From: Thermomicrobiales bacterium
GTDB taxonomy: Bacteria > Chloroflexota > Chloroflexia > Thermomicrobiales > UBA6265
NCBI GenBank assembly: GCA_019637585.1
Contig: JAHBVL010000002.1
Coordinates: 630,023 to 694,022 of the forward strand
DNA length: 64,000 bases
Direction of reading: 5' to 3'
The notes under the pieces are model-generated. The model did not search any database. It had not been told where the DNA came from and was given only the letters and a program-made list of their open reading frames with translations. The translations under genes and the position numbers were made by a program. Shown one piece after another: positions 34,322 through 42,806 of the stretch (its first letter is position 1; each line of letters begins with the position of its first letter).

Positions 34322-34996
34322 ATGGGCCAGACAACGACGATCACACCTGATGGGCAACCCGCATACCTGGCTGTGCCGGCTATCGGCTCAGGCCCAGGTG
34401 TGCTCATGCTGCATGCCTGGTGGGGACTCAATGACGATGTCACCGGTTTCTGCGACCGCCTGGCGGCAGAGGGATTTGTCGTTCTGGCCCCGTCCCTCTA
34501 TCCCGGCGGCAAAACGGCCGGGACGATACCCGAAGCGGAAGCCCTCATCGAAGAACATGACAGCGACGCCGGCGTGGCCACCGGTTTTCTGCTGGCCGGG
34601 CTCGACACATTGCTGGAGCGACCAGAAGTCTCCAGCGACCAGATCGGCGTCATTGGGTTCTCCATGGGCGCATATTGGGCGCTTTGGCTGTCGGAGAAAC
34701 GCCCTGAGCAGATCGCGGCAACGGTCGCCGTTTACGGAAGCAGCGACGGCGATTTCACCTCCGCGTCGTCGGACTATCTGCTCCATCACGCGGAACGGGA
34801 CGACTACGAGCCGCCGCAGGTCCAGCAGGCAATCGAGCAGACCATTCGGGACGCCGGGCGTCAGGTGACGTCATACGTCTATCCGGACACAGGCCACTGG
34901 TTCGCCGAACCCAGCCGCTCCGACGCCTACAACGCCGAAGCAGCCGAGCTTCTCTGGGAGCGAACAGTCGAGTTTCTCCGAGACCTGGTGAACTAG
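34322..34996 (+). CDS. Dienelactone hydrolase-family protein
   Basis: 224 aa alpha/beta hydrolase. GSGPGVLMLHAWWGLNDDVT and GFVVLAPSLYPGGKTAGTIP are family marks. The nucleophile position is Ser114 in GVIGFSMGAYWALW, where classic dienelactone hydrolase has Cys. His192 in YPDTGHWFAEP and Asp at about 160-161 complete a triad. The Ser form points to an esterase-type member rather than a chlorocatechol-pathway enzyme. The ATG follows GGAGGT. It ends the sarcosine oxidase-BHMT-GGT run after a 77-base gap and may be co-transcribed. Confidence 0.85.
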   Translation: MGQTTTITPDGQPAYLAVPAIGSGPGVLMLHAWWGLNDDVTGFCDRLAAEGFVVLAPSLYPGGKTAGTIPEAEALIEEHDSDAGVATGFLLAGLDTLLERPEVSSDQIGVIGFSMGAYWALWLSEKRPEQIAATVAVYGSSDGDFTSASSDYLLHHAERDDYEPPQVQQAIEQTIRDAGRQVTSYVYPDTGHWFAEPSRSDAYNAEAAELLWERTVEFLRDLVN

Positions 34997-35043
34997 CCCA
35001 GATTATTCATTCGGCGGGAAGGGAGCGCGCCCCCCGAACCGGC

Positions 35044-35165
35044 GTAGCGGCGACGGCTTGTCCTCGCCGGTGGCGGAACGGAGCGAAGCGGAGTGGAGCC
35101 ACAAGTGCCGTCAATCGCCAACGACATTGCATATGGCGGCGGTTTACGGCCCTTCGGGCCGTGAG
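35044..35165. repeat. GTAGCG-ended intergenic repeat, copy 1
   Basis: This begins GTAGCGGCGACGGCTTGTCC and continues with CCGGTGGCGGAACGGAGCG, a segment shared with the element at 56.5 kb and, in variant inverted form, with the one at 59.5 kb. Internal palindromes include ACGGCCC-TTC-GGGCCGT (35145-35161). It fills most of the 181-base gap between a hydrolase gene and a convergent methyltransferase gene. No open frame is convincing. Confidence 0.65.
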
Positions 35166-35177
35166 CGCGTCCCCGGT

Positions 35178-35912
35178 CTATCGGCCAAAAACCGAGATGT
35201 GTTTGATGCTCCTGGCGTCGAACGGATCGCGTTTCCAGCTCGACCATCGCTCCCGGACGCGCAAACCAGCGATTCTGGCCATCAGGTCGAGCTCGCTCGT
35301 CCAGCAGTAGCGGGTGACGATCGGGCCAAACCGCGGACCTTCCTCGGAGATCGTCACGTGGTTCTCCGTCAGAAGCTGTGTGGCGACGTCATATGTCGCG
35401 ACATCAAAAGTGACGGAATGCACCTCCACAGCGTCGACATTGACATACTCTCTGACACCCCTTCCGAAAAACTCATTCGGCAGACCAGCCTCGATGACGA
35501 AAACACCATCATCCGCCAGATGCTTGGCCACATTTTCGAAGCACCGAACCTGCTCCTCCTGGGTCAGCAGATTGTGGAAGGTGTTGAACACGATGTAGAT
35601 CAGACGGAATGTTCCCTCGACCGGGACCTCGGCGAAGTCGCCCAGAACAACCGGGATGCCGCCTCCACCCGGTTTGCGTTTGAGTTGCTCCAGCATGGCC
35701 GAGGAGAGATCGATGCCCGTCACGGCGATTCCTCGCTCGGCGAGGGGCAACGCGATCCTGCCGGTGCCGATAGCCAGCTCGAGCGCCGGCCCCTCTCCAG
35801 CCAGCGAGACCAGAAAAGCGACCGCATCCTCTTCATCACCCCGGAGATAGTCGTCGTACGACGCCGCGGCTTCCGGTCCGAAACTATCGACAGGGCGATA
35901 TCCACGCATCAA
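35178..35912 (-). CDS. Class I SAM-dependent methyltransferase
   Basis: 244 aa methyltransferase. The SAM motif is GPALELAIGTGRIALPLAER, followed by GIAVTGIDLSSAMLEQLKRK, VVLGDFAEVPVEGTFRLIYI and a C-terminal beta region (IVTRYCWTSELDLMARIAGL). The acceptor substrate is unknown. The start may be either of two consecutive ATG codons. It stands alone, leftward, upstream of the GTAGCG repeat and downstream of the amylase gene. Confidence 0.9.
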   Translation of the reverse strand: MMRGYRPVDSFGPEAAASYDDYLRGDEEDAVAFLVSLAGEGPALELAIGTGRIALPLAERGIAVTGIDLSSAMLEQLKRKPGGGGIPVVLGDFAEVPVEGTFRLIYIVFNTFHNLLTQEEQVRCFENVAKHLADDGVFVIEAGLPNEFFGRGVREYVNVDAVEVHSVTFDVATYDVATQLLTENHVTISEEGPRFGPIVTRYCWTSELDLMARIAGLRVRERWSSWKRDPFDARSIKHISVFGR

Positions 35913-35969
35913 AGCATTCCTTCCTGCAAGGGGTCATCGGGTTCGAAAGTTTGCCGGTAGCCTCGCCAT

Positions 35970-37661
35970 TTATGGCGCTGAAGGCGACGCCACAGGGGAT
36001 GCATCGAGGCCCAGGACCGACACATCGAGAACCAGCGCACTCTGTGCCGCCAGCGTGACGCGCGATCCCGCCCCGAACTGGATCACTCCGTCAACAACGT
36101 TGACATCCGCCACGGGGAGACCACCCAGCAGAGTGTCGACGCCGTACGTCCCAGATGCCAGATCGTCCGTGCCAAACGTCAGCGGTTCGAGCTCCACGGC
36201 ATCACGCCCGAAATTCAGGATCACCAAGGTCACTTCATCTCCTGCGACACGCAGATATGCCAGCAGATTCGACGTGGTGCCGGTCGCTGCGACAAATGAT
36301 CCGTGGGCAATCGAGGGACGGCTGGTATGCAGATCGATCAGTCGTTGATAGAGGGAGAGGAGCGAATATGGATCGCCGGACTGGTTCTCGACGGTCACCC
36401 ACCCCGCGTCCGCCTGGAACGGCTGCCAGGGCGTACCTGCGGTGAATCCGGTCGCTGGATCGCGACTCCATTGCATCGGCGACCGAATCTGCTCGTCCGG
36501 TTTCGATCCCCACATGCCGATCTCTTCGCCGTAGTAGATGAACGGCAATCCGGGCAGCGTCAATAGCGCGATAGCCGCCAGTTTCGCTTCGGCCAGATCA
36601 CCATCAAGTTCGACCATGACCCGATTCTGGTCGTGATTGGTCAGGAAGGTCCCCCACTCCTGACCGGGCGATCCCTCGAGCGCATCTCGAACGACCGATC
36701 GAATCCCACCGGCTCCACCGCCGCCTGCCGCGGTCAGAATCTGATAGGCGATGTCGAACTGGAAATAGGCATGTAGCTGTTCGGGATCGTAATAGGGCGC
36801 CAGGACGAACGCTCCGGCGCCAAAGATCTCACCGATCAGAAAGGCATCCGGATAGGACTCGTCGAGAAACTGGCGATACTGCTCCAACCAGGCATGGGTC
36901 GATGGGGTGTTCTCCTGGTTCTGTTCTTCTTCGATCAGATGCTTGGCCGCATCGATTCGAAATCCGGCGACTCCCCGGTCGAGCCAGAATGCCGAAATCC
37001 GCTCGATTTCCGCGGTCACGTCCGGGTTGGCCAGGTTGAGGTCGGGCATGTGCTCGCCGAAGAACCCGTAGTACCAGGATTCGTCCGCAGGCGACTGATG
37101 CCAGACGCGCTCGCCGGACGGACCACCCCAAGCCGGTTTGTCGTCCGACCATGAGTACCAATCCCGGAAGGAGGGATCGCGGTCTGCGGCCGCCAGAAAC
37201 CAGGGGTGCTCATTGCTGGTGTGGTTGATCGGCACATCGAGAAGAACGCGAACACCCCGGTCGGCTGCGGCAGCGATCAGGGCATCCATCTCTTCGAGGG
37301 TTCCGTAGTCAGGGTCGACGTCGTAGTAGTCGGTGACGTCGTAGCCGTGATAGCTCGGTGACGGAAAAACCGGCATCAACCAGATGCAGGTCACGCCCAG
37401 GTCGCTGCCGCCCGGCTCTCCGTCGTTCAGATAGTCGAGGCGTGAGATCAACCCTGCCAGATCGCCGATGCCGTCGCCGTCGCTATCCTGGAATGAGCGG
37501 ACGAAAATCTCGTAGCAAACGGCATCATCCCACCATTGCTCCTGCGATTCGGCGCTTCCCGGCTGGGCAATGACGCCAACGGTCGCCAGGAGAAGGCAGG
37601 CGACGATGAGCAGTCGCGCCACGTGTGTATTCGCATGTCGATGGTGGAGAGCGTGGGTCAT
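35970..37661 (-). CDS. Secreted GH13 alpha-amylase/alpha-glucosidase-type enzyme
   Basis: 563 aa exported glycoside hydrolase. A Sec signal (ARLLIVACLLLATVGVIAQP) is followed by the TIM barrel: VCYEIFVRSFQDSDGDGIGD, DVPINHTSNEHPWF, the nucleophile Asp in AGFRIDAAKH, the acid Glu in FLIGEIFG and the third Asp in TNHDQNRV. A calcium-site-like loop occurs early. The C-terminal beta domain (about 480-550) is present. The subfamily looks like alpha-glucosidase or neopullulanase type. ATG 37661 is used; an upstream start at 37736 would put charged residues before the signal. It is divergent from the three-repeat secreted protein. Confidence 0.92.
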   Translation of the reverse strand: MTHALHHRHANTHVARLLIVACLLLATVGVIAQPGSAESQEQWWDDAVCYEIFVRSFQDSDGDGIGDLAGLISRLDYLNDGEPGGSDLGVTCIWLMPVFPSPSYHGYDVTDYYDVDPDYGTLEEMDALIAAAADRGVRVLLDVPINHTSNEHPWFLAAADRDPSFRDWYSWSDDKPAWGGPSGERVWHQSPADESWYYGFFGEHMPDLNLANPDVTAEIERISAFWLDRGVAGFRIDAAKHLIEEEQNQENTPSTHAWLEQYRQFLDESYPDAFLIGEIFGAGAFVLAPYYDPEQLHAYFQFDIAYQILTAAGGGGAGGIRSVVRDALEGSPGQEWGTFLTNHDQNRVMVELDGDLAEAKLAAIALLTLPGLPFIYYGEEIGMWGSKPDEQIRSPMQWSRDPATGFTAGTPWQPFQADAGWVTVENQSGDPYSLLSLYQRLIDLHTSRPSIAHGSFVAATGTTSNLLAYLRVAGDEVTLVILNFGRDAVELEPLTFGTDDLASGTYGVDTLLGGLPVADVNVVDGVIQFGAGSRVTLAAQSALVLDVSVLGLDASPVASPSAP

Positions 37662-37767
37662 AGCAACCGATTGTAGCGCGCGCCCTCCTCCGCCGGGCGG
37701 CAACGACAGCCCTGTGCTACGATCGAGGCCAAACACATGATGTCAACCTGTGAAAGGAAGGAACCCG

Positions 37768-38466
37768 ATGGGTATGCGGCGGGGTGTTCGCGTGTGGCGC
37801 TTCATGGCGGTCCTGCTTGGACTCGGCATTGGTCTGGTCGTTCCCGGGTTGTCGAACGTCGACGCGCAGGATCAGCCGGTTTGGTTCAGCAATGTGCTCT
37901 GGTATCCCTCACTCGAAGAGGCCGGCATCGGTCTGGCCGAGTTCGTCAACCAGATCGACGCGGCGTGCAATGTCGATGTCGACCCGGTCACCTCGACGAA
38001 TGGCTCCGGAAGTGACGGTCCCGTCTATGGATTCGCGGTCAACTGGCACTGCCTGCCCGGCAGCGCGCCGTTTGGCGTCGACTCCTGGTACAGCACGATG
38101 CTCTGGAGACCCACGATCGCCGACACGGGAATCGCGCTGGCCGAGATCCTCAACCAGATCGACGGATCGTGCACCGTCGACATCGATCCGGTTTTGGCTT
38201 CCAACGGTTCCGGTCCCGAGGGACCTGTCTACGCTCTCGCGGTGACCTGGGCCTGCCGGCAGGGCGCGCCGCAGGCGACGGGAGCGTGGTTGAGCAACAC
38301 CGTCTGGGAACCAACCTTCGGCGATGCCGGCATCGCGCTGGCCGGGCTGGTCAACCAGATCGAAGCCGGCTGCGCGGTCGATGTCGATCAGGTCGTCGCC
38401 ACGAATGGCGCAGCGGCGGATGGCCCGATTGTGGCATTCGCGGTGAGCTGGTCCTGTCCGGTTTGA
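37768..38466 (+). CDS. Secreted protein made of three tandem 57-residue repeats, unknown function
   Basis: 232 aa. A signal peptide (FMAVLLGLGIGLVVPGLSNV) is followed by three copies of one module at about residues 39-95, 107-163 and 174-230. Each copy reads roughly W-S-x2-W-x-P-x5-GIALAEhhNQID-x2-C-xVDhDxV-x2-NG-x4-GPhhxhAVxW-x-C, where h is hydrophobic. Every module has two cysteines at the same places, so one disulfide per module is likely. Linkers of 10-11 residues separate them. I know no named domain with this sequence. ATG 37768 follows AAAGGAAGGAA. The gene is divergent from the secreted amylase, so both may act outside the cell. Confidence 0.82.
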   Translation: MGMRRGVRVWRFMAVLLGLGIGLVVPGLSNVDAQDQPVWFSNVLWYPSLEEAGIGLAEFVNQIDAACNVDVDPVTSTNGSGSDGPVYGFAVNWHCLPGSAPFGVDSWYSTMLWRPTIADTGIALAEILNQIDGSCTVDIDPVLASNGSGPEGPVYALAVTWACRQGAPQATGAWLSNTVWEPTFGDAGIALAGLVNQIEAGCAVDVDQVVATNGAAADGPIVAFAVSWSCPV

Positions 38467-38552
38467 GCAGGCGGCGGGCAGTTGGCAGCCGGTAGCTAGA
38501 TAGTTCGGGCACCTGTTGCCCGCGGACGTGGTCCGGAGCACGGAACTAAGTG

Positions 38553-38662
38553 ATTCCGAGCGAAGTCGAGGAATCTCTGGTTAGCGTTGGGCTGCGCGTT
38601 CATGTGCAGCGTTCCCAGACCCGACCGAGAGATCCCTCCACTCCGCTTCGCTCCGGTCGGGA
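38553..38662. repeat. Interspersed repeat with inverted arms (TTCGCTCGG type)
   Basis: ATTCCGAGCGAAGTCGAGGA (from 38553) and GAGATCCCTCCACTCCGCTT (from 38629) are imperfect inverted arms around about 45 bases. The same arm type recurs at 54765-54867 (CCTGAGCGAAGCGAAGGATC) and inside the elements at 56.6 and 59.5 kb (CCTGAGCGAAGTCGAAGGAT). It fills the gap between convergent genes and encodes nothing evident. Confidence 0.6.
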
Positions 38663-38756
38663 TGACGATACGGGTGTCGACCCGGATGACGATGGGCGAC
38701 GCAAAGCCTCCGGATGGCAATGCCATCCGGTGGTTAACTCTGACCCTCACCCAGCG

Positions 38757-40172
38757 CTAGACCGCCGGTTTGATGTTCTGGTTGAAGTGGAAGACGTTCT
38801 GAGGATCGTAGATCGCTTTCACTGCCGCCAGTCTGGCGTAGGTCTCAGCCGGGTATGCGTCCTGGACCCGGGTCTCGCCTTCGGCTTCCAGGAAGTTCAC
38901 ATACGCTCCCCGTCCGCACGGCTGGAGCTTGGCAAAGAGCGCATCGGTCCACGCCCGGTGAACCTGCGGATCGTCCGCCGGATCGATCCAGACGTTGATG
39001 ATCGAGACGAAGTACTTCTGCGACCGATGGGCGAACGCAGTCGCTCCTTCCGCCACCCTGCTCACAGCACCGCCCATCGCCCGAAACTGCATCATCGTGG
39101 CCGGTGACGACGCAGTGCCCATCGCCTCGAACACGTCGTCGATCATGGCATCGGTCACGTCATCGGCGAACATCATCCGCACCGCCGCGCCATGCTGTCC
39201 CGAATACTGATCGGTGTAGAGATACATGTTCTCGTACGGAATCGGCGCGATCGTGTCGGCAACCGGCTCCGCCAGCGCGCGAAGCGGCGCCACAGCATCC
39301 AGACCCTCTTCCAGCGTACCCGTCCAGGTCACCATCAACACCGCCACTCGCTCACCAATCCGCTCTTCCGGAATGAATGGCGCCGGCGGCGCGTGCATCA
39401 CGTCGGCGATCACGGTGAGCCCGTCGGGAGCCGCGTACGCATAGTCGAGCACTTCACGCATCAGCTTCGGAGATGCCGGCAGCACCAGCAGTCCACCCAG
39501 CACCATACCGACCTGCGCCAGCCGGAAGGTGAACTCGGTCACGATTCCGAAGTTGCCGCCACCGCCACGAACAGCCCAGAAAAGGTCCGGGTGTTCGGTT
39601 TCCGATGCTCGCACAATGCGGCCATCCGCCAGCACCACCTCGGCCGAAACCAGACTGTCGATCGTCAGACCATGCTTGCGGGCCAGCAATCCGATACCGC
39701 CACCGGTTGTCAGCCCACCAATCCCGACCGACCGCGTGTCGCCGGTCGAGAGCGCCAGACCAAGTGGCTGCGCCGCCGCAACGATGTCGCCAGAGGTCGC
39801 GCCGCCCTGGACGCGAGCGATCTGCGTGAGGGGGTCGACTTTCACCTTTTTCATCGCCGACAGGTCGATGACCATCGCACCCTGAACAACGCTGTGAGCG
39901 GCAAGACTGTGGCCGCCGCTGCGTACCGCGATCTCGAGGTCGTGCTCCTGGGCGAAGAGCACCGCAGTCGAAACGTCCTCCGCAGTCACCGGCCGCACGA
40001 TCACCGCGGGCCGCCTGTCGACGGTGAAAAAGCCCACCGCGCGAGCGGCATCGTACTGGTCGGTCTCCGGCAGGATGACCTCGCCGAGCACCTGATCTTT
40101 CAACAATGCCAGAGGATTCTCTAGTATCAGTTTCCCATGCGCAACAGCAACCGACTCCATTGCAACCGACAT
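38757..40172 (-). CDS. FAD-linked oxidoreductase, berberine-bridge/hexose-oxidase type
   Basis: 471 aa flavoprotein of the FAD_binding_4/BBE family. IAVRSGGHSLAAHSVVQGAM carries the His88 that usually holds FAD covalently. LALSTGDTRSVGIGGLTTGG then GIGLLARKHGLTIDSLVSAE forms the FAD cradle without the second covalent Cys of bicovalent members. The C-terminal BBE segment AYVNFLEAEGE...YDPQNVFHFNQNIKP is complete. Substrates in the family include sugars, alkaloids and nicotine derivatives. No leader is seen, so it is probably cytoplasmic. The 200 bases upstream hold nothing recognisable. Confidence 0.9.
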   Translation of the reverse strand: MSVAMESVAVAHGKLILENPLALLKDQVLGEVILPETDQYDAARAVGFFTVDRRPAVIVRPVTAEDVSTAVLFAQEHDLEIAVRSGGHSLAAHSVVQGAMVIDLSAMKKVKVDPLTQIARVQGGATSGDIVAAAQPLGLALSTGDTRSVGIGGLTTGGGIGLLARKHGLTIDSLVSAEVVLADGRIVRASETEHPDLFWAVRGGGGNFGIVTEFTFRLAQVGMVLGGLLVLPASPKLMREVLDYAYAAPDGLTVIADVMHAPPAPFIPEERIGERVAVLMVTWTGTLEEGLDAVAPLRALAEPVADTIAPIPYENMYLYTDQYSGQHGAAVRMMFADDVTDAMIDDVFEAMGTASSPATMMQFRAMGGAVSRVAEGATAFAHRSQKYFVSIINVWIDPADDPQVHRAWTDALFAKLQPCGRGAYVNFLEAEGETRVQDAYPAETYARLAAVKAIYDPQNVFHFNQNIKPAV

Positions 40173-40373
40173 ATCCGTTTGCTCCTTACGATCAATTCCC
40201 GGCGGTCACAATCAATGTATTGCCGGGTTCCGACCGCCTGAGCACCCGACAGCCATAGGATGCCGGATCACATGGAAGCTGCCATGCGGAGAACAACGTA
40301 ATTGGCTGCAAGGCTGGTGAGCAGGCTTACGTACGTCGTTTGATGGACGGGTGACGTAGGGAGTCGCCGGGGG

Positions 40374-41198
40374 TCAGCTGGGGTCGGTGGCGTATTGATC
40401 CCGGTTCAGCCGGTGGGCGTAGAAGCCAGTGGCCAGATCGAGATCGATGTCGGCGACGAGGAGGGCCTCGTCACCATACGGAACCCAGGCCACAACCTCG
40501 CCTTCCGGGTCGACGAGGGTGGTGGCCGATTCCTGAAAGGTCATCGCGTAGTTGATGCTGGCAAAGTAGATCGTGTTCTCCACCGCCCGGGCCACCATCG
40601 CTTTCTCGTAGTACGGGGCGGCAGGGTCGCCCCACCGGTGGAGAGACGGACCGGTCAGGTCGATGCCCGTCATCTGCGGGTGAAAGACGATCTTCGCGCC
40701 GTTCGCGGCCGCCCAGCGAACCGATTCCGGAAATCTCCAGCCTTCATGGCAGATCGTGATACCGACCGGGACACCGTCGATCTCGAAGAGCTGTCTGGCA
40801 TTCCCCGGTGTATAGAACGGTTCTTCCGAGGGCGGAATCTGGTTCTTGGTCTGCATGCCCAACACGTCGCCCTGCCCGGAGACGACAACGGCGACGTTCT
40901 GCAGCGCGCCATCCACTTCCCACTCCATCCCGACGATCACCGCTACGCCATACCGTCCGGCCGACTGAGATATCCGGTCGAGTGCTCGCTCCTGTCGTTG
41001 CTGATCGTGGGCGGGAACGTCGAAGTCGAGCCCGCGCAAACCGGGGATGTAGCATTCCGGGAAGGCCACGACCGCCACCTGGCGATCGGCCGCTTCATCC
41101 AGGAAACGATCCAGCCGGTCGAGCCGCTCATCGACGGTGGCGGCATTGCGCGGCGAGGCCAGTCCTATTCTCAGTGTTCTGGCTGGTAGTTCTGTCAT
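40374..41198 (-). CDS. Carbon-nitrogen hydrolase (nitrilase superfamily)
   Basis: 274 aa amidase-type enzyme. The catalytic triad is visible: Glu48 in VVAFPECYIPG, Lys118 in MQTKNQIPPSEEPFY and Cys150 in GITICHEGWRFPE. NGAKIVFHPQ and RAVENTIYFASIN are family blocks. Start ATG 41198, preceded by GGGGAAA, is preferred to an in-frame GTG at 41273. It most resembles amidase-like branches rather than true nitrilases; the substrate is unknown. It stands alone and leftward. Confidence 0.9.
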   Translation of the reverse strand: MTELPARTLRIGLASPRNAATVDERLDRLDRFLDEAADRQVAVVAFPECYIPGLRGLDFDVPAHDQQRQERALDRISQSAGRYGVAVIVGMEWEVDGALQNVAVVVSGQGDVLGMQTKNQIPPSEEPFYTPGNARQLFEIDGVPVGITICHEGWRFPESVRWAAANGAKIVFHPQMTGIDLTGPSLHRWGDPAAPYYEKAMVARAVENTIYFASINYAMTFQESATTLVDPEGEVVAWVPYGDEALLVADIDLDLATGFYAHRLNRDQYATDPS

Positions 41199-41395
41199 CG
41201 GCGTTTCCCCGTTTGCGACGACGATCTCGATATCTGGCGCTGATTCTCGCACCACCGCGGTGACACGGCCCACAATTCGACAAAAGACGAATTGTCGAAT
41301 TCAGGATCAGTCCAGCGACAACCCAGTGAGCGCACTGGTGGTGCGCACCTATGCTGACGCCACACCCGTGGCGACACACATCGACGAGGAGTTGA

Positions 41396-41893
41396 ATGAT
41401 GGCCAAAAAAGCTCGACCATGTCTCTGGTTCAATTTCAACGTGGAAGAAGCGGTGGACTTCTACCGCTCGGTCTTCAAGGACTTCGAGGTGCTCGACGAG
41501 CAGCGGTACCCCGATCCCAACCCCTTCCCGGGGGGTGAAGAGGTCGCCGGCAAAGTGCTGACGATGGTCGCCCGCATTTTCGATGAGGAGATCCTCTTTC
41601 TCAACGGCGGTCCCTACTTCCAGCTCTCTGAGGCGTTTTCGCTCGCGATCGAAACCGTCGATCAGGAGGAAACCGACTATTACTGGTACGCCCTGATCGC
41701 TGATGGCGGCCAGGAGCAACCATGTGGCTGGTTGAAGGATAGATTCGGGCTCTCCTGGCAGATCACCCCGGCCCGCCTGAACGAGCTGACGACCGATCCC
41801 GACCCAGCTCGCGCAATGCGGGCAAATCAGGCGATGCTGCAGATGACGCGTATCGACATCGCTGTCATCGAAGCCGCCGCGGACGCGGCATAG
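41396..41893 (+). CDS. VOC-superfamily protein, PhnB/3-demethylubiquinone-methyltransferase-like
   Basis: 165 aa protein of the two-module vicinal-oxygen-chelate fold commonly called PhnB-like. PCLWFNFNVEEAVDFYRSVF, ILFLNGGPYFQLSEAFSLAI and CGWLKDRFGLSWQITPARLN are typical. The two consecutive ATG codons at 41396 and 41399 follow GAGGAG. Members bind metals and have varied, mostly unassigned roles. A strong terminator follows at once, so it is a single-gene unit. Confidence 0.88.
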   Translation: MMAKKARPCLWFNFNVEEAVDFYRSVFKDFEVLDEQRYPDPNPFPGGEEVAGKVLTMVARIFDEEILFLNGGPYFQLSEAFSLAIETVDQEETDYYWYALIADGGQEQPCGWLKDRFGLSWQITPARLNELTTDPDPARAMRANQAMLQMTRIDIAVIEAAADAA

Positions 41894-41901
41894 GCAAGGT
41901 C

Positions 41902-41935
41902 GCAATGAACCCGGCGCTCCCGCCGGGTTCATTGC
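41902..41935 (+). terminator. Intrinsic terminator after the PhnB-like gene
   Basis: A perfect 15-bp stem, GCAATGAACCCGGCG (41902-41916) with CGCCGGGTTCATTGC (41921-41935), encloses loop CTCC. It starts 8 bases after the stop codon and is followed by ATCTCGTTT. It is the longest simple hairpin next to a gene in the window. Confidence 0.85.
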
Positions 41936-41999
41936 ATCTCGTTTCCTGGCATGGCAGGATGGCGCCACGTGCCGAGACGTCTCAAACTGGTGTCAAACG

Positions 42000-42806
42000 A
42001 TGGATCACGACTGGTCAGCGATGGATCCGGACGGCGTGCTGGCGAATGCCGTTACGCCTCCCGCACTCCCACGCGTCTTGATCCTGACCCCGGTCAAGGA
42101 TGCAGCCCGCTGGCTGCCTGGCTATTTCTCCCTCCTGAACAAACTGACATACCCCGCCAGGCTCATCTCCCTGGGGATGCTGGAAAGCGACAGCCAGGAC
42201 GGCACCTGGAAGATCGCCAGCGCTCACATCGAACGAGCCAACAGACACTTCCGCCGGGCTCGTATCTGGAAAACCGATTTCGACTATCGCATTCCCCGCG
42301 GCAAGGCGCGCTATGCGGACGCCATCCAGGCTGATCGGCGCTCGATTCTCGCCCGCAGTCGCAATCACCTCCTCTTCCACGCGCTGGACGATGAGGAATG
42401 GGTGCTCTGGCTCGATTCCGACGTCGTTGACTTTCCCCCCGATCTGATCGAACGGCTGCTGGCGGCAGGACGCGACATCGTTCAGCCCCACTGCGTGCTC
42501 GACTATGGTGGACCAACCTTCGATCGGAACGGATGGCGCGACCGCGGCGCGCTTCACCTCGACGATCTCAGACATGAAGGGACCTTCGCCGAACTCCATT
42601 CGGTCGGGGGCACGGTGCTCTGGATTCGGGCCGACCTGCATCGCGATGGACTGATCTTCCCTCCCTTCTACTACGGGCAGGCGAGCCAGTATGCGCGGAG
42701 CGCCCAGGGTGAAATCGAAACCGAGGGTCTGGGCATGATGGCGCTCGATATGGGCTATGCGATGTGGGGTATGCCCCATCTCGAAGTGCGGCACCGGCGG
42801 GGATGA
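42000..42806 (+). CDS. Glycosyltransferase, Anp1/GT62-like
   Basis: 268 aa GT-A type transferase. RVLILTPVKDAARWLPGYFS, RSILARSRNHLLFHALDDEE, the metal-binding DSD in WVLWLDSDVVDFPPDLIERL and DIVQPHCVLDYGG follow the pattern of the Anp1 family, best known from fungal mannan synthesis and also scattered in bacteria. It is soluble with no membrane segment. Its stop overlaps the start of the next glycosyltransferase (ATGA), so the two are co-translated and probably act in one pathway. Donor and acceptor are unknown. Confidence 0.8.
   Translation: MDHDWSAMDPDGVLANAVTPPALPRVLILTPVKDAARWLPGYFSLLNKLTYPARLISLGMLESDSQDGTWKIASAHIERANRHFRRARIWKTDFDYRIPRGKARYADAIQADRRSILARSRNHLLFHALDDEEWVLWLDSDVVDFPPDLIERLLAAGRDIVQPHCVLDYGGPTFDRNGWRDRGALHLDDLRHEGTFAELHSVGGTVLWIRADLHRDGLIFPPFYYGQASQYARSAQGEIETEGLGMMALDMGYAMWGMPHLEVRHRRG

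Noticed and set aside
40173-40373. Gap upstream of the FAD oxidoreductase considered as a riboswitch leader
   Set aside because: No recognisable conserved structure or sequence block was found.
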